Positions 23,049-32,478 are shown, counted from the stretch's first letter. The stretch is DNA of 64,000 nt from Roseivirga pacifica (GCF_900111145.1 NZ_FOIR01000002.1:1054001-1118000); one strand, 5' to 3'. The notes: generated by a model not told the origin, from the letters alone. Numbers and translations: made by a program.

Positions 23049-25433
23049 ATGAAGCAACTTCTCACACTTTCATTTTTAGCCTTTTTAGTCTTTGGACTAC
23101 AAGCACAACAAAGGCCATTAACAGAACTTACCGTTCAGGAGATTATGCAAGAGCCAGACGAGTTTATCGGCACCTCTCCTTCTAGAATTTCATGGTCAAA
23201 AGACAGTAAGCATATTTTTTTCCAGTGGAACCCAAATGTAGGGCCGTTTTCAGAAACCTACATGGTGCCTGCTAGTGGTGGTACCCCAGAACAAGTAGAA
23301 GATAGCAGCGAAGGCTGGCCAAGCAACTACACTTTCAATTCTGACAGAACAAAGATCGCCTTTGAACGAAACGGTGATATTTTCATCAAAAACCTAAAGT
23401 CTGACGAAGAAACACAAATTACAGCTACCAATGCCCGTGAATCTAGCGTAGACTTTCACACCGACAACATTGTATCATTTATTAGCGATAACAACCTTTT
23501 TACCATCAACCTAGAAACCGGCCTAATTAGCCAACTCACCAACTTTCAGGTAACAAGCGAAGAGGAAGAAGAAAGACGCGGCAACAGAGGCGGCAGTGAA
23601 GGAAACAAGGAACAAGACAACTGGTTGAGAAAAGACCAAGCCCTAACCTCAAGCTACATAAAAGACCAACGCAACAGACCACGCAGAACAGGAGGTTTTT
23701 CTCGCTTTATGGACAGAATGAGCGAGGGTAGAAACCCAATTGAGCTAGAAAATGTGCGCAGGCTATCGCTTTCTCCTGACGGAAAGTTTGTAAGCTATAT
23801 GGTTTATATAGCGCCAGAGAACCCTGCTAAAAGAACTGTTGTACCTGATTTTGTAACACAATCGGGATACACAACCGACCTTAACACCCGTGCCAAGGTT
23901 GGTGGTGAGCAAGGCCACATAGAAATGGGCATTTACAGTGTAGAAGGCGACAGCGCTTACACTATTGACGTTGCCCAACTACCTGGCATTAAAGACCTAC
24001 CAGATTACGTAACGGACTACCCGGAAAAAGAATTTGAGGCAACAGAAAGACAAGTTTCTACCAATGACATGATTTGGTCGGCAGACGGCAAGTATGCCGT
24101 AGTTCACTTCGCTTCTATCGACAACAAAGACCGTTGGATCATGCGTTTGCTACCTGACTCAGGTCAGCTTATTGAGATCGATCGTCAAAGAGATGAGGCT
24201 TGGATTGCCGGCCCAGGTATTGGTAGCGAATACTCTTCAGGAACTTTCGGCTTTCTTCCAGATAACAAAACCATTTACTTCCAATCAGAGACTAGTGGCT
24301 ACTCGCATCTTTACACCTACGACATCAGCAAGGGGGTAAAAAAACAACTTACCGAAGGCGATTATGAAGTTTACGATCCGTTCCTATCAAAAGATGGAAA
24401 GACCTGGTACTTCACTGCAAACATGAAGCACCCCGGCATTCGCCACTTCTACAGCATGCCACTTAAAGGTGGAAAACCAACTCAAATCTCTCAGAAAGAT
24501 GGTTGGAATGAATTTGAGCTTTCTCCTGACGAAAAACTACTGGCCGTTCGCCACTCTTACATAGACCAGCCTTACGAGCTTTTTGTACAAGACAATAAAG
24601 CCGGTGCCGAAATGAAACAATTAACGGAGAGCTTGAGAGAAGGCTTCCAAAAATACGATTGGTATAAACCAGAGGTAACTACTTTTAAAGCAGAAGATGG
24701 TGAAGATGTACATGCAAGAATTTACAAGCCTGAGAACCCGAATGGTGCAGCAGTAATTTTTGTGCACGGTGCTGGTTATTTACAAAACGTACACTACGGT
24801 TGGAGCAGCTACTTCCGCGAGTTTATGTTCAACAACCTATTGAGAGCAAAAGGCTATACCGTGCTAGATATTGACTACCGCGCTAGCGCTGGCTATGGTC
24901 GCGATTGGAGAACTGGCATTTATCGCTACATGGGTGGAAAAGACCTTTCTGACAATATTGATGGCGCCAAATACTTGGTAAAAGAACACGGTATTGACCC
25001 AGATAGAATAGGTATGTACGGTGGTTCATATGGCGGCTTTATCACTTTGTTCGCTATGTTTAAGCACCCAGATGTAATTAGCGCTGGTGCTGCCTTAAGA
25101 TCGGTTACCGATTGGGCGCATTACAACCACGGTTACACTTCAAACATTCTGAATACACCAATTGAAGACCCAATTGCATACAAAAGAAGCTCCCCTATCT
25201 ACTTTGCCGATGGCCTTGAGGGCGACCTTTTAATTGCGCACGGCATGGTAGACACCAATGTGCACTTTCAGGATGTAGTGCGCTTGGCACAAAAACTAAT
25301 TGAGCTTGGAAAAGACAATTGGGAAATGGCCGTTTACCCGGTTGAAAACCACGGATTTACTACGCCAAGTGGCTGGACAGACGAATACAAGCGTATTCTT
25401 AAGCTGTTTGAAAACACAATTGGTAAACAATAA
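23049..25433 (+). CDS. S9 family serine peptidase (dipeptidyl peptidase IV/prolyl oligopeptidase type), exported
   Basis: 794 residues from ATG 23049, which gives a clean signal peptide (MKQLLTLSFLAFLVFG, cleavage near LQAQ-Q). Residues about 45-530 form a WD40/TolB-like propeller with repeated SPDGK-type turns (ISWSKDSKHIFFQW, SLSPDGKFVSYM, WSADGKYAVVHF). The C-terminal alpha/beta hydrolase domain has the nucleophile in MYGGSYGGFITL (Ser about 660), the acid in AHGMVDTNVHFQD (Asp about 735) and His in VENHGFTT (about 768). It would release dipeptides or cut prolyl peptides in the periplasm. A low-complexity Arg/Glu/Asn-rich insert lies around residues 175-215. Nine bases separate it from ggt, so the pair probably works together in peptide use. 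Confidence 0.95.
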   Translation: MKQLLTLSFLAFLVFGLQAQQRPLTELTVQEIMQEPDEFIGTSPSRISWSKDSKHIFFQWNPNVGPFSETYMVPASGGTPEQVEDSSEGWPSNYTFNSDRTKIAFERNGDIFIKNLKSDEETQITATNARESSVDFHTDNIVSFISDNNLFTINLETGLISQLTNFQVTSEEEEERRGNRGGSEGNKEQDNWLRKDQALTSSYIKDQRNRPRRTGGFSRFMDRMSEGRNPIELENVRRLSLSPDGKFVSYMVYIAPENPAKRTVVPDFVTQSGYTTDLNTRAKVGGEQGHIEMGIYSVEGDSAYTIDVAQLPGIKDLPDYVTDYPEKEFEATERQVSTNDMIWSADGKYAVVHFASIDNKDRWIMRLLPDSGQLIEIDRQRDEAWIAGPGIGSEYSSGTFGFLPDNKTIYFQSETSGYSHLYTYDISKGVKKQLTEGDYEVYDPFLSKDGKTWYFTANMKHPGIRHFYSMPLKGGKPTQISQKDGWNEFELSPDEKLLAVRHSYIDQPYELFVQDNKAGAEMKQLTESLREGFQKYDWYKPEVTTFKAEDGEDVHARIYKPENPNGAAVIFVHGAGYLQNVHYGWSSYFREFMFNNLLRAKGYTVLDIDYRASAGYGRDWRTGIYRYMGGKDLSDNIDGAKYLVKEHGIDPDRIGMYGGSYGGFITLFAMFKHPDVISAGAALRSVTDWAHYNHGYTSNILNTPIEDPIAYKRSSPIYFADGLEGDLLIAHGMVDTNVHFQDVVRLAQKLIELGKDNWEMAVYPVENHGFTTPSGWTDEYKRILKLFENTIGKQ

Positions 25434-25442
25434 CCGAATACT

Positions 25443-27149
25443 ATGAATAAACTAAAATTATTTGTGCTAGCAGGGCTTATTGGCCTTGCTTCCTGCACTA
25501 CTCCAGAGCAAGAAACACCAAAGAAGAGAGGCCTTGTTACAGAAAAGGCAATGGTAGTTTCGGCTCACCCCCTCGCCTCTGAAATAGGCAAAAACATTAT
25601 GGAACAAGGTGGCAACGCTGTCGATGCAGCTATTGCCACTCAATTTGCGCTAGCAGTGGTTTACCCAGGTGCGGGCAACATTGGTGGTGGTGGTTTTATG
25701 GTCAGCCGAATGGCGAATGGCGAAATTGCTACGCTAGATTATCGCGAAAAAGCTCCGTTAGCAGGTGGTAGAGATATGTACTTAGACGAAAATGGCGATG
25801 TAATTGACCGCTTAAGCACCAGAGGCCACTTGGCGGCCGGTGTACCAGGAACAGTTGCCGGTTTAGCAGCTGCTCACAAAAAATACGGTAAGCTCGATTG
25901 GAAAGCCTTGGTTCAACCTGCGATAGACCTAGCAGCAAACGGCTGGGAACTGACAGAAAAAGAAGCTGGCAAACTCAATGGAAATGCCGAAGCATTTAGG
26001 ACCTATAACACCGTAATGCCTGAGTACTTTTTGAAAAATGAGGGTGAAGAATGGAAAGCTGGTGATATGGTGAGTAACCCTGACCAAGCCGCTACCCTTA
26101 CCCGAATTAGAGACAACGGACGAGATGGCTTCTATAAAGGTGAAACTGCCAAGTTGATAGTGGAAGAGATGGAACGTGGCAACGGCCTTATTTCATTGGA
26201 AGACTTAGCCGGTTACGAAGCCGTTTGGAGAAAGCCCATTACTGGACAATACAGAGATTATGGCTTTATTTCAATGCCTCCACCATCTAGCGGTGGTGTG
26301 GCCATAGCACAACTTTTCAATGCGGTTGAGCCCTTTGACCTTAAGGAAATGGGTTTCCATTCTACTGAAAGTATTCACTTAATTGCTGAAGCAGAAAGAC
26401 GTGTTTATGCCGACAGAGCTGAACATTTGGGCGATACTGACTTTTGGGATGTGCCTAGAGATGGCCTTACGGAAAAGGCTTACATGACAGAGAGAATGAA
26501 AGACTTCTCTGGCGAGAAGGCGACCCTAAGCAGCGATATTAGTGCTGGTTCGCCTGCGGGCTATGAAAGCGATGAAACCACTCACCTATCGGTGATTGAT
26601 GGGGACGGAAATGCAGTTTCAGTTACCACTACTTTGAATGGCGGCATGGGCTCGAAAGTCTTTGTTGGTGGTGCAGGGTTCTTGCTCAACAACGAAATGG
26701 ACGACTTTAGCATTAAGCCGGGCACTCCGAATATGTACGGCCTTGTAGGTGGCGAAGCTAATGCCATACAGCCAGGTAAACGCATGCTAAGCTCTATGAC
26801 GCCCACTATTGTAACCAAAGGCGACAAGCTTTATATGGTGGTGGGTACTCCGGGCGGATCAACCATTATTACTTCTGTTTTTCAAACGATATTGAATGTA
26901 GTGGAATGGGATATGGGCATGCAAGAGGCGGTTGAAGCACCTCGCTTCCACCACCAGTGGCTACCAGATGGTATTATGTACGAAAGAGACGGGTTTGATC
27001 AGGCAACACTTGACGCGCTGAAAGCCAAAGGACATGAATTCTTCGATCGTGGAGCTATTGGCCGCGTAGATGCCATTTTAGTATTGCCTGATGGTAAACT
27101 TGAAGGTGGGGCCGATCCTAGAGGAGATGATAAAGCAGCTGGTTTTTAA
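25443..27149 (+). CDS. ggt: Gamma-glutamyltransferase, lipoprotein
   Basis: 568 residues. A lipoprotein signal with lipobox LASC anchors it in the envelope. The GGT heterodimer precursor is evident: VSAHPLASEIGKNIMEQGGN, GAGNIGGGGFM, and DYREKAPLAG in the large chain; self-cleavage at the Thr pair in DETTHLSVIDGDGNAVS (first Thr is residue 379), and PPPSSGGVA before it; in the small chain, GGMGSKV, LLNNEMDDFS, KRMLSSMTPTIV and GTPGGSTIITSVFQ. It hydrolyses or transfers the gamma-glutamyl group of glutathione and gamma-glutamyl peptides. It follows the S9 peptidase by 9 bp; a terminator ends the transcript at 27192-27216. Confidence 0.96.
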   Translation: MNKLKLFVLAGLIGLASCTTPEQETPKKRGLVTEKAMVVSAHPLASEIGKNIMEQGGNAVDAAIATQFALAVVYPGAGNIGGGGFMVSRMANGEIATLDYREKAPLAGGRDMYLDENGDVIDRLSTRGHLAAGVPGTVAGLAAAHKKYGKLDWKALVQPAIDLAANGWELTEKEAGKLNGNAEAFRTYNTVMPEYFLKNEGEEWKAGDMVSNPDQAATLTRIRDNGRDGFYKGETAKLIVEEMERGNGLISLEDLAGYEAVWRKPITGQYRDYGFISMPPPSSGGVAIAQLFNAVEPFDLKEMGFHSTESIHLIAEAERRVYADRAEHLGDTDFWDVPRDGLTEKAYMTERMKDFSGEKATLSSDISAGSPAGYESDETTHLSVIDGDGNAVSVTTTLNGGMGSKVFVGGAGFLLNNEMDDFSIKPGTPNMYGLVGGEANAIQPGKRMLSSMTPTIVTKGDKLYMVVGTPGGSTIITSVFQTILNVVEWDMGMQEAVEAPRFHHQWLPDGIMYERDGFDQATLDALKAKGHEFFDRGAIGRVDAILVLPDGKLEGGADPRGDDKAAGF

Positions 27150-27191
27150 CAAGTCCGCACACGGAATTAAAAACATTACAATGTAACTTGA

Positions 27192-27216
27192 GGAGCGATG
27201 AAAGTCGCTCCTTTTT
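27192..27216 (+). terminator. Intrinsic terminator after ggt
   Basis: GGAGCGA and TCGCTCC form a 7-bp stem with a 6-base loop (27192-27211), followed by TTTTT. It lies 43 bp behind the ggt stop and just before the next VOC gene. Confidence 0.85.
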
Positions 27217-27234
27217 AATTTAAACGATAAGTAA

Positions 27235-27591
27235 ATGCCATTAAGAAAAGCCATACCTGTTCTTGCAGCCCTAAATGTTCCGCGTTTAGCCAATTGGTAC
27301 AAAGACAAACTCAATTTTAAGATTGGCTTTTGCGATGAGGGTTATGGCATCATCGGCCGGGATGATATTATTATCCATTTTTGGCATGCCAACGATGAGA
27401 TATTCCCTAAAAACACCTCTTGCTACATTGATGTTGATGAAGTAGACGAGTTATACGAAGAAATGAAAGCTGCCGGAGTTGTTCACCCAAATGGTCCGCT
27501 TAAAAATCAGCCACATGGTATGCGGGAGTTCGCAATACTAGACTTGGACGGAAATCTTATCCGATTTGGACAACCACTAGAGGACAACTAA
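27235..27591 (+). CDS. VOC family protein (bleomycin-resistance-like)
   Basis: 118 residues; begins AIPVLAALNVPRLANWYKDK, the first beta-alpha unit of the vicinal-oxygen-chelate fold, and ends with REFAILDLDGNLIRFGQP, the C-terminal strand with the usual DxDGN turn. The middle part (DDIIIHFWHANDEIFPKNTS, CYIDVDEVDELYEEMKAAGV) matches the bleomycin-binding/glyoxalase subgroup that lacks one metal ligand. Ligand unknown. The ATG is 18 bp after the ggt terminator, so it likely has its own promoter. The thioesterase gene follows after 2 bp. Confidence 0.88.
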   Translation: MPLRKAIPVLAALNVPRLANWYKDKLNFKIGFCDEGYGIIGRDDIIIHFWHANDEIFPKNTSCYIDVDEVDELYEEMKAAGVVHPNGPLKNQPHGMREFAILDLDGNLIRFGQPLEDN

Positions 27592-27593
27592 GC

Positions 27594-27998
27594 ATGGGAG
27601 AGGCGAAAGTTTTTGAGCTAAACATTACTGTTGAGCAGCAGCATTTAGATGAAATGAATCATGTAAACAATGTGCAGTACCTTCAGTGGGTACAAGATGT
27701 GGCCAAAGCACATTGGGAGCATGCTGCAAAACCGGAATGGCTAGCAACTTATGCATGGTTTGCTGTGGATCACTTTATTGAATACAAAAAACCAGCATTT
27801 TTGGGCGAAGCGCTCATTGTAAAAACACACGTAAAAGCGTTCACTGGTGTAAAATCGCACCGATTGGTTAGGATATATAAAGCTGAAAACGGAGAGTTAG
27901 TAGCACAAGCCAGCACTAATTGGTGCATGGTAAACAAAGCGACACAACGCCCTGCCAGAATACCCCAAGAAATGATTGAAGCCTATTTTGAATCCTAG
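27594..27998 (+). CDS. Acyl-CoA thioesterase (4HBT hotdog fold)
   Basis: 134 residues. The hotdog thioesterase signature is visible: LDEMNHVNNVQYLQWVQDVA (with the His-Val-Asn-Asn motif at the start of the central helix), a strand AWFAVDHFIEYKKPAFLGE, then KAFTGVKSHRLVRIYKAEN and the C-terminal strand LVAQASTNWCMVN. Members hydrolyse acyl-CoA or acyl-ACP. Substrate chain length is not evident. Two bases after the VOC gene, so they are co-transcribed; a similar but longer thioesterase is at 31434-31955. Confidence 0.92.
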   Translation: MGEAKVFELNITVEQQHLDEMNHVNNVQYLQWVQDVAKAHWEHAAKPEWLATYAWFAVDHFIEYKKPAFLGEALIVKTHVKAFTGVKSHRLVRIYKAENGELVAQASTNWCMVNKATQRPARIPQEMIEAYFES

Positions 27999-28050
27999 CG
28001 AAGTTTAAAATGCATGCGGATGTTTCAGCTTTTGCCAATGCTCTCGCCTA

Positions 28051-29673
28051 CTACTTAATAATTACAAACTCTACTCTCCTGTTCATTTCGCGGCTAGTAG
28101 GATTATCGTTATCGCTTACTGGCTGTTCGCCACCATAACCTACAAACTCAATTCTTTCACCATCAATTCCCTCGGCAATCATGTAATGGCGCACGGCTTT
28201 TACACGGTCTTCCGAAAGCTTTTTCAGTAGTCTTGCATCTCCACGATTGTCTGTATGACCTTCCAGCCTAATAGCCATTCCTGGGTTGTCCTTCATCATT
28301 TTAACCACCACATCTATTTGGCTATGGGCAACTTCTAAATCACTAAAAATATCGCTCCCTCTGTTAAAGAGCACATTTTCAATTGTCATTTTAGTACCCA
28401 CATCTTCTGGGGTCAAAAAGAAGGTTTCCACACCACTTTCAAACTCATTGCTCATGGCTTGCGTGGTAGCAAAAGCTTCAAATTGCTCGGTATACTTTAA
28501 ATAACCGCCAGCCTCAATGGTTACATCTACTTTTGTTTGCTCTTCAAAAGCTTTCATAAACTTGCCACCATTCTGCTCTAACTGCCCAGTATTCACTCTT
28601 AACTCTTGCCCGTTGTACTCGAAAAGCACATCTGCACTCACTGGTTTTTCTGTGCGTTTATCCAACACCTGAAACGTCATTACCACCATGGTTTCTTGCG
28701 TAGCCTCAACCTCTGGTTCATCCGCCACCTCAATGGCGGCAGGCTGTTCTACCACAGGTTCAATTGGCGAATCCATCTCATAACTCACAATATCTCCAAG
28801 CCCTTCAGAGTCTTGCGTACTCGACAAGTATGCATTATTTCCCTCAAAAGGAATGGAAAAGCCTAGCTCCACTCCTGCAGTATTGATGGCATCACCCAAG
28901 TTTTGCGGTTCAGACCAGTTGGTCCATGAGCCATCCATTCTTTCTGCAACAAAAATGTCGCGGCTACCTTTACCGCCATGGCCGTTCGAGGCAAAGTAGA
29001 GTTTCTTGTTATTGTGGTCTAAAAAAGGCGTCCATTCTTCCGCATAAGTATTGATCACATTTCCTAAGTTTTGCGGTTGACTCCATTCGCCATCGGCTTG
29101 CGCGAAAGAAACGTACAAGTCTTCATTACCTTCCGTTAAATAAGACTTTATGGCCATTATTAGTACTTTCTCATCGCGTGAAATAGTGGCACTCATGTGC
29201 GGAGAATCATTCTGTAAATAGCGGATGCGCAATCTTTCTGGTTCAGACCACTCGCCATTTACGAGTGTACTCATGGCCACGCCATTTCTTAAAGTACCAA
29301 CGCCATTTCCGCTGTCATCTAAATAATTGAGCAAGTACATACGCGTTCCATCGGCAGAAAAGCCCACCACGCCATTCAAACCTTGGTGGTTGATGACCTT
29401 ACCAGCATGCACAGGCTTGGTGTAACCAGAGTCCGTCACATTGCTATACCAAATATCACCCCTGTCAATTACCCCACCAATATTGGCAGCGTGCCCCGCA
29501 CGAGTAAAGTAGAGTCTATTACCATCGGGGCTAAGCACCGGGTTAAACTCATTATAAGCGGAATTAATATTTTCAATTTTCTGATGCTGAACCTCTTGCG
29601 CCTTAGCAGACACAAATGCGAACAACGTAAGAAAACATACGGCTTTAATCTTTCTGAACATAGGGGAATTCAT
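28051..29673 (-). CDS. OmpA family protein with WD40-like (PD40) propeller
   Basis: 540 residues (an in-frame ATG at 29661 is an equally good start). Signal peptide ends near AKAQ-E. Residues about 30-290 carry PD40/TolB-type beta-propeller repeats: FNPVLSPDGNRLYFTR, VGFSADGTRMYLL, SATISRDEKVLIMA, WTPFLDHNNKKLYFASNG, ELGFSIPFEGNNAYLSS. A Glu/Pro/Val-rich linker (310-335) leads to a small beta domain and the C-terminal OmpA peptidoglycan-binding domain at about 425-540 (VLFNRGSDIF, RLEGHTDNRGD, SEDRVKAVRHYM, VGYGGEQPVSDND, NRRVEFVI). It probably ties the outer membrane or a surface complex to peptidoglycan; similar proteins occur in T9SS and gliding loci, but none is here. Confidence 0.93.
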   Translation of the reverse strand: MNSPMFRKIKAVCFLTLFAFVSAKAQEVQHQKIENINSAYNEFNPVLSPDGNRLYFTRAGHAANIGGVIDRGDIWYSNVTDSGYTKPVHAGKVINHQGLNGVVGFSADGTRMYLLNYLDDSGNGVGTLRNGVAMSTLVNGEWSEPERLRIRYLQNDSPHMSATISRDEKVLIMAIKSYLTEGNEDLYVSFAQADGEWSQPQNLGNVINTYAEEWTPFLDHNNKKLYFASNGHGGKGSRDIFVAERMDGSWTNWSEPQNLGDAINTAGVELGFSIPFEGNNAYLSSTQDSEGLGDIVSYEMDSPIEPVVEQPAAIEVADEPEVEATQETMVVMTFQVLDKRTEKPVSADVLFEYNGQELRVNTGQLEQNGGKFMKAFEEQTKVDVTIEAGGYLKYTEQFEAFATTQAMSNEFESGVETFFLTPEDVGTKMTIENVLFNRGSDIFSDLEVAHSQIDVVVKMMKDNPGMAIRLEGHTDNRGDARLLKKLSEDRVKAVRHYMIAEGIDGERIEFVGYGGEQPVSDNDNPTSREMNRRVEFVIIK

Positions 29674-29805
29674 TCTCTGATCATCGAATTAACGACAAAT
29701 CGAAACGGATATTCAAGATAGTGTGCTTAAAAATTGTTAATGCAAACTAAGTAAATAAAGCTTAGAGTTGATAGTACATTTCGGCTGAAAAACAGGCCAA
29801 TACCT

Positions 29806-30708
29806 CTAAAAATAGATTTCTTGTGCCAAGCGATAAGTATTGGCGTGCGCCTCTACAATGTGCGCTATTTTCTGCGAGTAGCCGCCACCCATACTCGCTA
29901 CCACGGGTATGTTGTTGTTAAAACAAGTCTGAAGTACAGTCCTGTCACGCTCTTTACACCCCGCAATGGTCATACCTAGGCGACCAAGTTTATCAGTTGC
30001 CAGTACATCTACCCCCGACTGAAAAAAGACAAAATCAGGAGCCACCGCATCCATCAATCGGGGCAGGTTCTCCCTAAGAATTTTCAAGTAAGCATCATCT
30101 TCAATTCCATCAGGCAGGCCAATATCTAGATCAGACTTTTCTTTGTGCATGGGATAATTGGCCGCGCCATGCATACTGAACGTAAAAACACGAGGCTCCT
30201 GCTCAAAAATCTGAGCCGTCCCGTTTCCCTGATGTACGTCTAAATCAACAACCAACACTTTTTTGGCCAGTCCTTCATCCAGTAAATAATTAGCAGCAAT
30301 GGCAATGTCATTCAAAAGGCAAAACCCCTCGCCTCTATCGGTAAACGCATGGTGTGTACCTCCAGCAATATTCATGGCAATACCGAACTCTAAGGCATAC
30401 TTAGCAGCCATTAGTGTCCCGTTCATTATGGTCACCTCTCGCGCTACCAATTGTTGAGAAAGCGGAAAACCAGTCTTGCGTTCCTCCTTCCTATCGAGCG
30501 ACAAACTCTTCAACTTCTTCCAGTAATTGGCGTCATGCGTTCTTAAAACAAGCCCTTCGGGTAGAGCGGCTGGCGCAAAAAAATTCTCATGGCTTACTGT
30601 TCCCTCATACAACAGCTGCTCAGGTAGCAAGTTGTATTTCTCCATCGGAAAGCGATGATTCTTAGGCAGCGGGTGCGCATAAATTTCAGTCCAGGCTATT
30701 TTGAGCAT
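29806..30708 (-). CDS. Histone deacetylase superfamily protein (class II/acetoin utilisation type)
   Basis: 300 residues. Zinc deacetylase motifs in order: IAGGTHHAFTDRGEGFCLLN with the paired His of the charge relay, VVDLDVHQGNGTA with the Asp and His zinc ligands, FSMHG and FQSGVDVLATDKLGRLGMT with the second Asp, and ASMGGGYSQKIAHIVEAH at the end. Length is right for the short bacterial branch that includes acetylpolyamine amidohydrolases and AcuC-type enzymes. It would deacetylate a small molecule or a protein lysine in the cytosol. No acetyl-CoA synthetase lies close by. It stands alone between two terminator-like or regulatory gaps. Confidence 0.93.
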   Translation of the reverse strand: MLKIAWTEIYAHPLPKNHRFPMEKYNLLPEQLLYEGTVSHENFFAPAALPEGLVLRTHDANYWKKLKSLSLDRKEERKTGFPLSQQLVAREVTIMNGTLMAAKYALEFGIAMNIAGGTHHAFTDRGEGFCLLNDIAIAANYLLDEGLAKKVLVVDLDVHQGNGTAQIFEQEPRVFTFSMHGAANYPMHKEKSDLDIGLPDGIEDDAYLKILRENLPRLMDAVAPDFVFFQSGVDVLATDKLGRLGMTIAGCKERDRTVLQTCFNNNIPVVASMGGGYSQKIAHIVEAHANTYRLAQEIYF

Positions 30709-30784
30709 TTTGGATTAAAAAGCCAAAACTGAGCAAATATGTTTTAGATGCCACAACTTTAATTGGAAATTAGCTTTGCAAACA

Positions 30785-30816
30785 AAAAACGCCAGCTAAA
30801 ACTAGCTGGCGTTTAA
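30785..30816 (-). terminator. Intrinsic terminator of the 30837-31385 gene
   Basis: AAACGCCAGCTA and TAGCTGGCGTTT (30787-30798, 30803-30814) form a perfect 12-bp stem with an AAAC loop; on the minus strand a run of six T follows. It ends transcription 21 bp past the stop of the unknown acidic protein gene. Confidence 0.85.
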
Positions 30817-30836
30817 TTCATTTATCATTATTTCAA

Positions 30837-31385
30837 TTAGGCCTCTTCAAATTGGAATGAATAAAGCGTGGTATCCAGCTTGAGGGTTTCTTCATTAAAA
30901 TCATTAATGAATTTCTGAATCACCTCGTCTGTAATTTCTTCCACATTCAATCCGGCATCTAAACCAATACCAAAATCAATGTTTTCATCAATATCTACGT
31001 GCTCCTGAACCTTCACGGTTTCCTCTTCTTCCAGCTCGTCCATCACCTCTGTTAGGTAAAGTCCAATTTCCTCATCCAGGTCATCTAAAGGTGTAATGTC
31101 ACCGTTCTCATCCTCCTCATAATCAATGGCCTTAAATTGCGGGAATTTTTGAGCTACCTTATGCTGGGCAAGATCGAATACTTCACTATTGTGTTGCATT
31201 CGCAAAGTGTAGAGCGCTGCATCGTAGATTGCCTCCTTACCGTTAAAAACCCCAATAAAGTAGAAGTTTCTAAACTCTTCATTATTGTCATCCGAATCGA
31301 TAACGACAAAATTTTTACCGGCTTTGGCAATCTCCTCCTTCAATTTCTGGATCTCTTTTGAGTCAAATCCGAGGTTGTCTTGCAT
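30837..31385 (-). CDS. Acidic cytosolic protein of unknown function
   Basis: 182 residues, strongly acidic (long runs such as DEENGDITPLDDLDEE and DELEEEETVKV). No signal peptide or membrane span. The first 100 residues look folded (FVVIDSDDNNEEFRNFYFIG, FNGKEAIYDAALYTLRMQHN, FDLAQHKVAQKFPQFKAI); the last part has a hydrophobic/aromatic end LDTTLYSFQFEE. I do not recognise a family. It is the first gene on its transcript relative to the terminator at 30785; upstream on the same strand lies the thioesterase gene, 48 bp away, so it could be the last gene of the carbonic anhydrase-DinB-thioesterase group. Confidence 0.75.
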   Translation of the reverse strand: MQDNLGFDSKEIQKLKEEIAKAGKNFVVIDSDDNNEEFRNFYFIGVFNGKEAIYDAALYTLRMQHNSEVFDLAQHKVAQKFPQFKAIDYEEDENGDITPLDDLDEEIGLYLTEVMDELEEEETVKVQEHVDIDENIDFGIGLDAGLNVEEITDEVIQKFINDFNEETLKLDTTLYSFQFEEA

Positions 31386-31433
31386 AATATTGTTTTATGA
31401 TTCTTTTATTAATTTAAATAATTCTTCAAAATT

Positions 31434-31955
31434 TCAAAAACCCAGCTTCACTTGCTCTTTAACTTTTTTCACTCGGTTATCAAATTCATGTGCGTGATAA
31501 TCTACATCTCCATATTTAGTGGCCTCCAAATATTGTAAAATCGGCTCACTATGGGCGACAGTTTTACCAGTTTTTAAGCCCACATATTTCATTGTGGTCC
31601 ACATTAAGGTTTTGAGGTGCGACTTCTCATCATCCATCATTAAATACTCCAGCACCACGGTATCTTCATTATACCAAATCAGTCGGGTTACAATTTTAAC
31701 CCACTCGCCCACCATGGCCGATCTTAAATAGGCTATGTGATGATTATAAACAACCCAAACAGCATCAAACTGTTTTATAAGATCCTTTAATTCAACACCA
31801 TAGAGCTTTGGCACCTGATCTTCTCGGGCATTGAAAAAATAGTCGAAATACTTGGCGTTATTCAGGTGATTGAGCGGATCGCAGTCTTGAAAACGAACCA
31901 CTACACGCGATTCGGTTTGTTTGGCGTATTCCTTAGTCGGGTCAATAAAAAACAT
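31434..31955 (-). CDS. Acyl-CoA thioesterase family protein (hotdog fold)
   Basis: 173 residues. Hotdog thioesterase features: VVRFQDCDPLNHLNNAKYFD (catalytic Asp region and HLNN), a central helix FFNAREDQVPKLYGVELKDL, AVWVVYNHHIAYLRSAMVGE and VVLEYLMMDDEKSHLKTLMW. It is longer at the C-terminus than the 27594 protein by a helical tail. Predicted to cleave acyl-CoA or acyl-ACP thioesters. Its ATG is joined to the stop of the DinB-family gene (1-base overlap at 31955), so they are one operon together with the gamma carbonic anhydrase gene. Confidence 0.88.
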   Translation of the reverse strand: MFFIDPTKEYAKQTESRVVVRFQDCDPLNHLNNAKYFDYFFNAREDQVPKLYGVELKDLIKQFDAVWVVYNHHIAYLRSAMVGEWVKIVTRLIWYNEDTVVLEYLMMDDEKSHLKTLMWTTMKYVGLKTGKTVAHSEPILQYLEATKYGDVDYHAHEFDNRVKKVKEQVKLGF

Positions 31956-32467
31956 TAGAGGTATCGGCTATTTATAATGGAAATATGATGTGCCACATGG
32001 CCAGCTGTCATTGCAGCCAAAGCCCTTACCGAAACAGGAAAACCACTGGCATTTCCCATATTCATTTGTTGATCTTCGGTAATATTCTCAAACAAACAAA
32101 TGGTGGCTACCCTTAAAGACACAAATTCATCGATAAAAGATGAGAAAGGGCGCTGAGCTATAGCCGCATTATTCAAATAAACATCCTGATCCATTGCTGG
32201 CATATCCTGTCTATCGCCACGAGCAAAGCACAGTGCCCGATAGGTAAACACACGTTCAGTATCATTTATATGCTGCATCAATTCCTTAATAGTCCATTTA
32301 CCAGGTGCATAAGCAAAATCGTGCTTGGCTTTGGGTATTTGCCATAAAAAATCGGGAACCGACTTAAGTTGCTTTTTCAGAGTAACCAGCACATCGCTAT
32401 CGTGCAGCTGGTTCATATATGGCTGGTAGAATGGATTATATTCTGTTTCGAGGGGCTTTACAATCAT
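31955..32467 (-). CDS. DinB family protein (putative metal-dependent four-helix enzyme)
   Basis: 170 residues with the DinB/YfiT-like four-helix bundle: GKWTIKELMQHINDTERVFT (first metal His), ALCFARGDRQDMPAMDQDVY, and MTAGHVAHHISIINSRY near the end with the second and third His. Members coordinate a divalent metal with three His and some act as mycothiol- or bacillithiol-dependent transferases, most being uncharacterised. It lies between the thioesterase and carbonic anhydrase genes, with a 1-base overlap and an 11-base gap. Confidence 0.88.
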   Translation of the reverse strand: MIVKPLETEYNPFYQPYMNQLHDSDVLVTLKKQLKSVPDFLWQIPKAKHDFAYAPGKWTIKELMQHINDTERVFTYRALCFARGDRQDMPAMDQDVYLNNAAIAQRPFSSFIDEFVSLRVATICLFENITEDQQMNMGNASGFPVSVRALAAMTAGHVAHHISIINSRYL

Positions 32468-32478
32468 GGTAGGAATGC

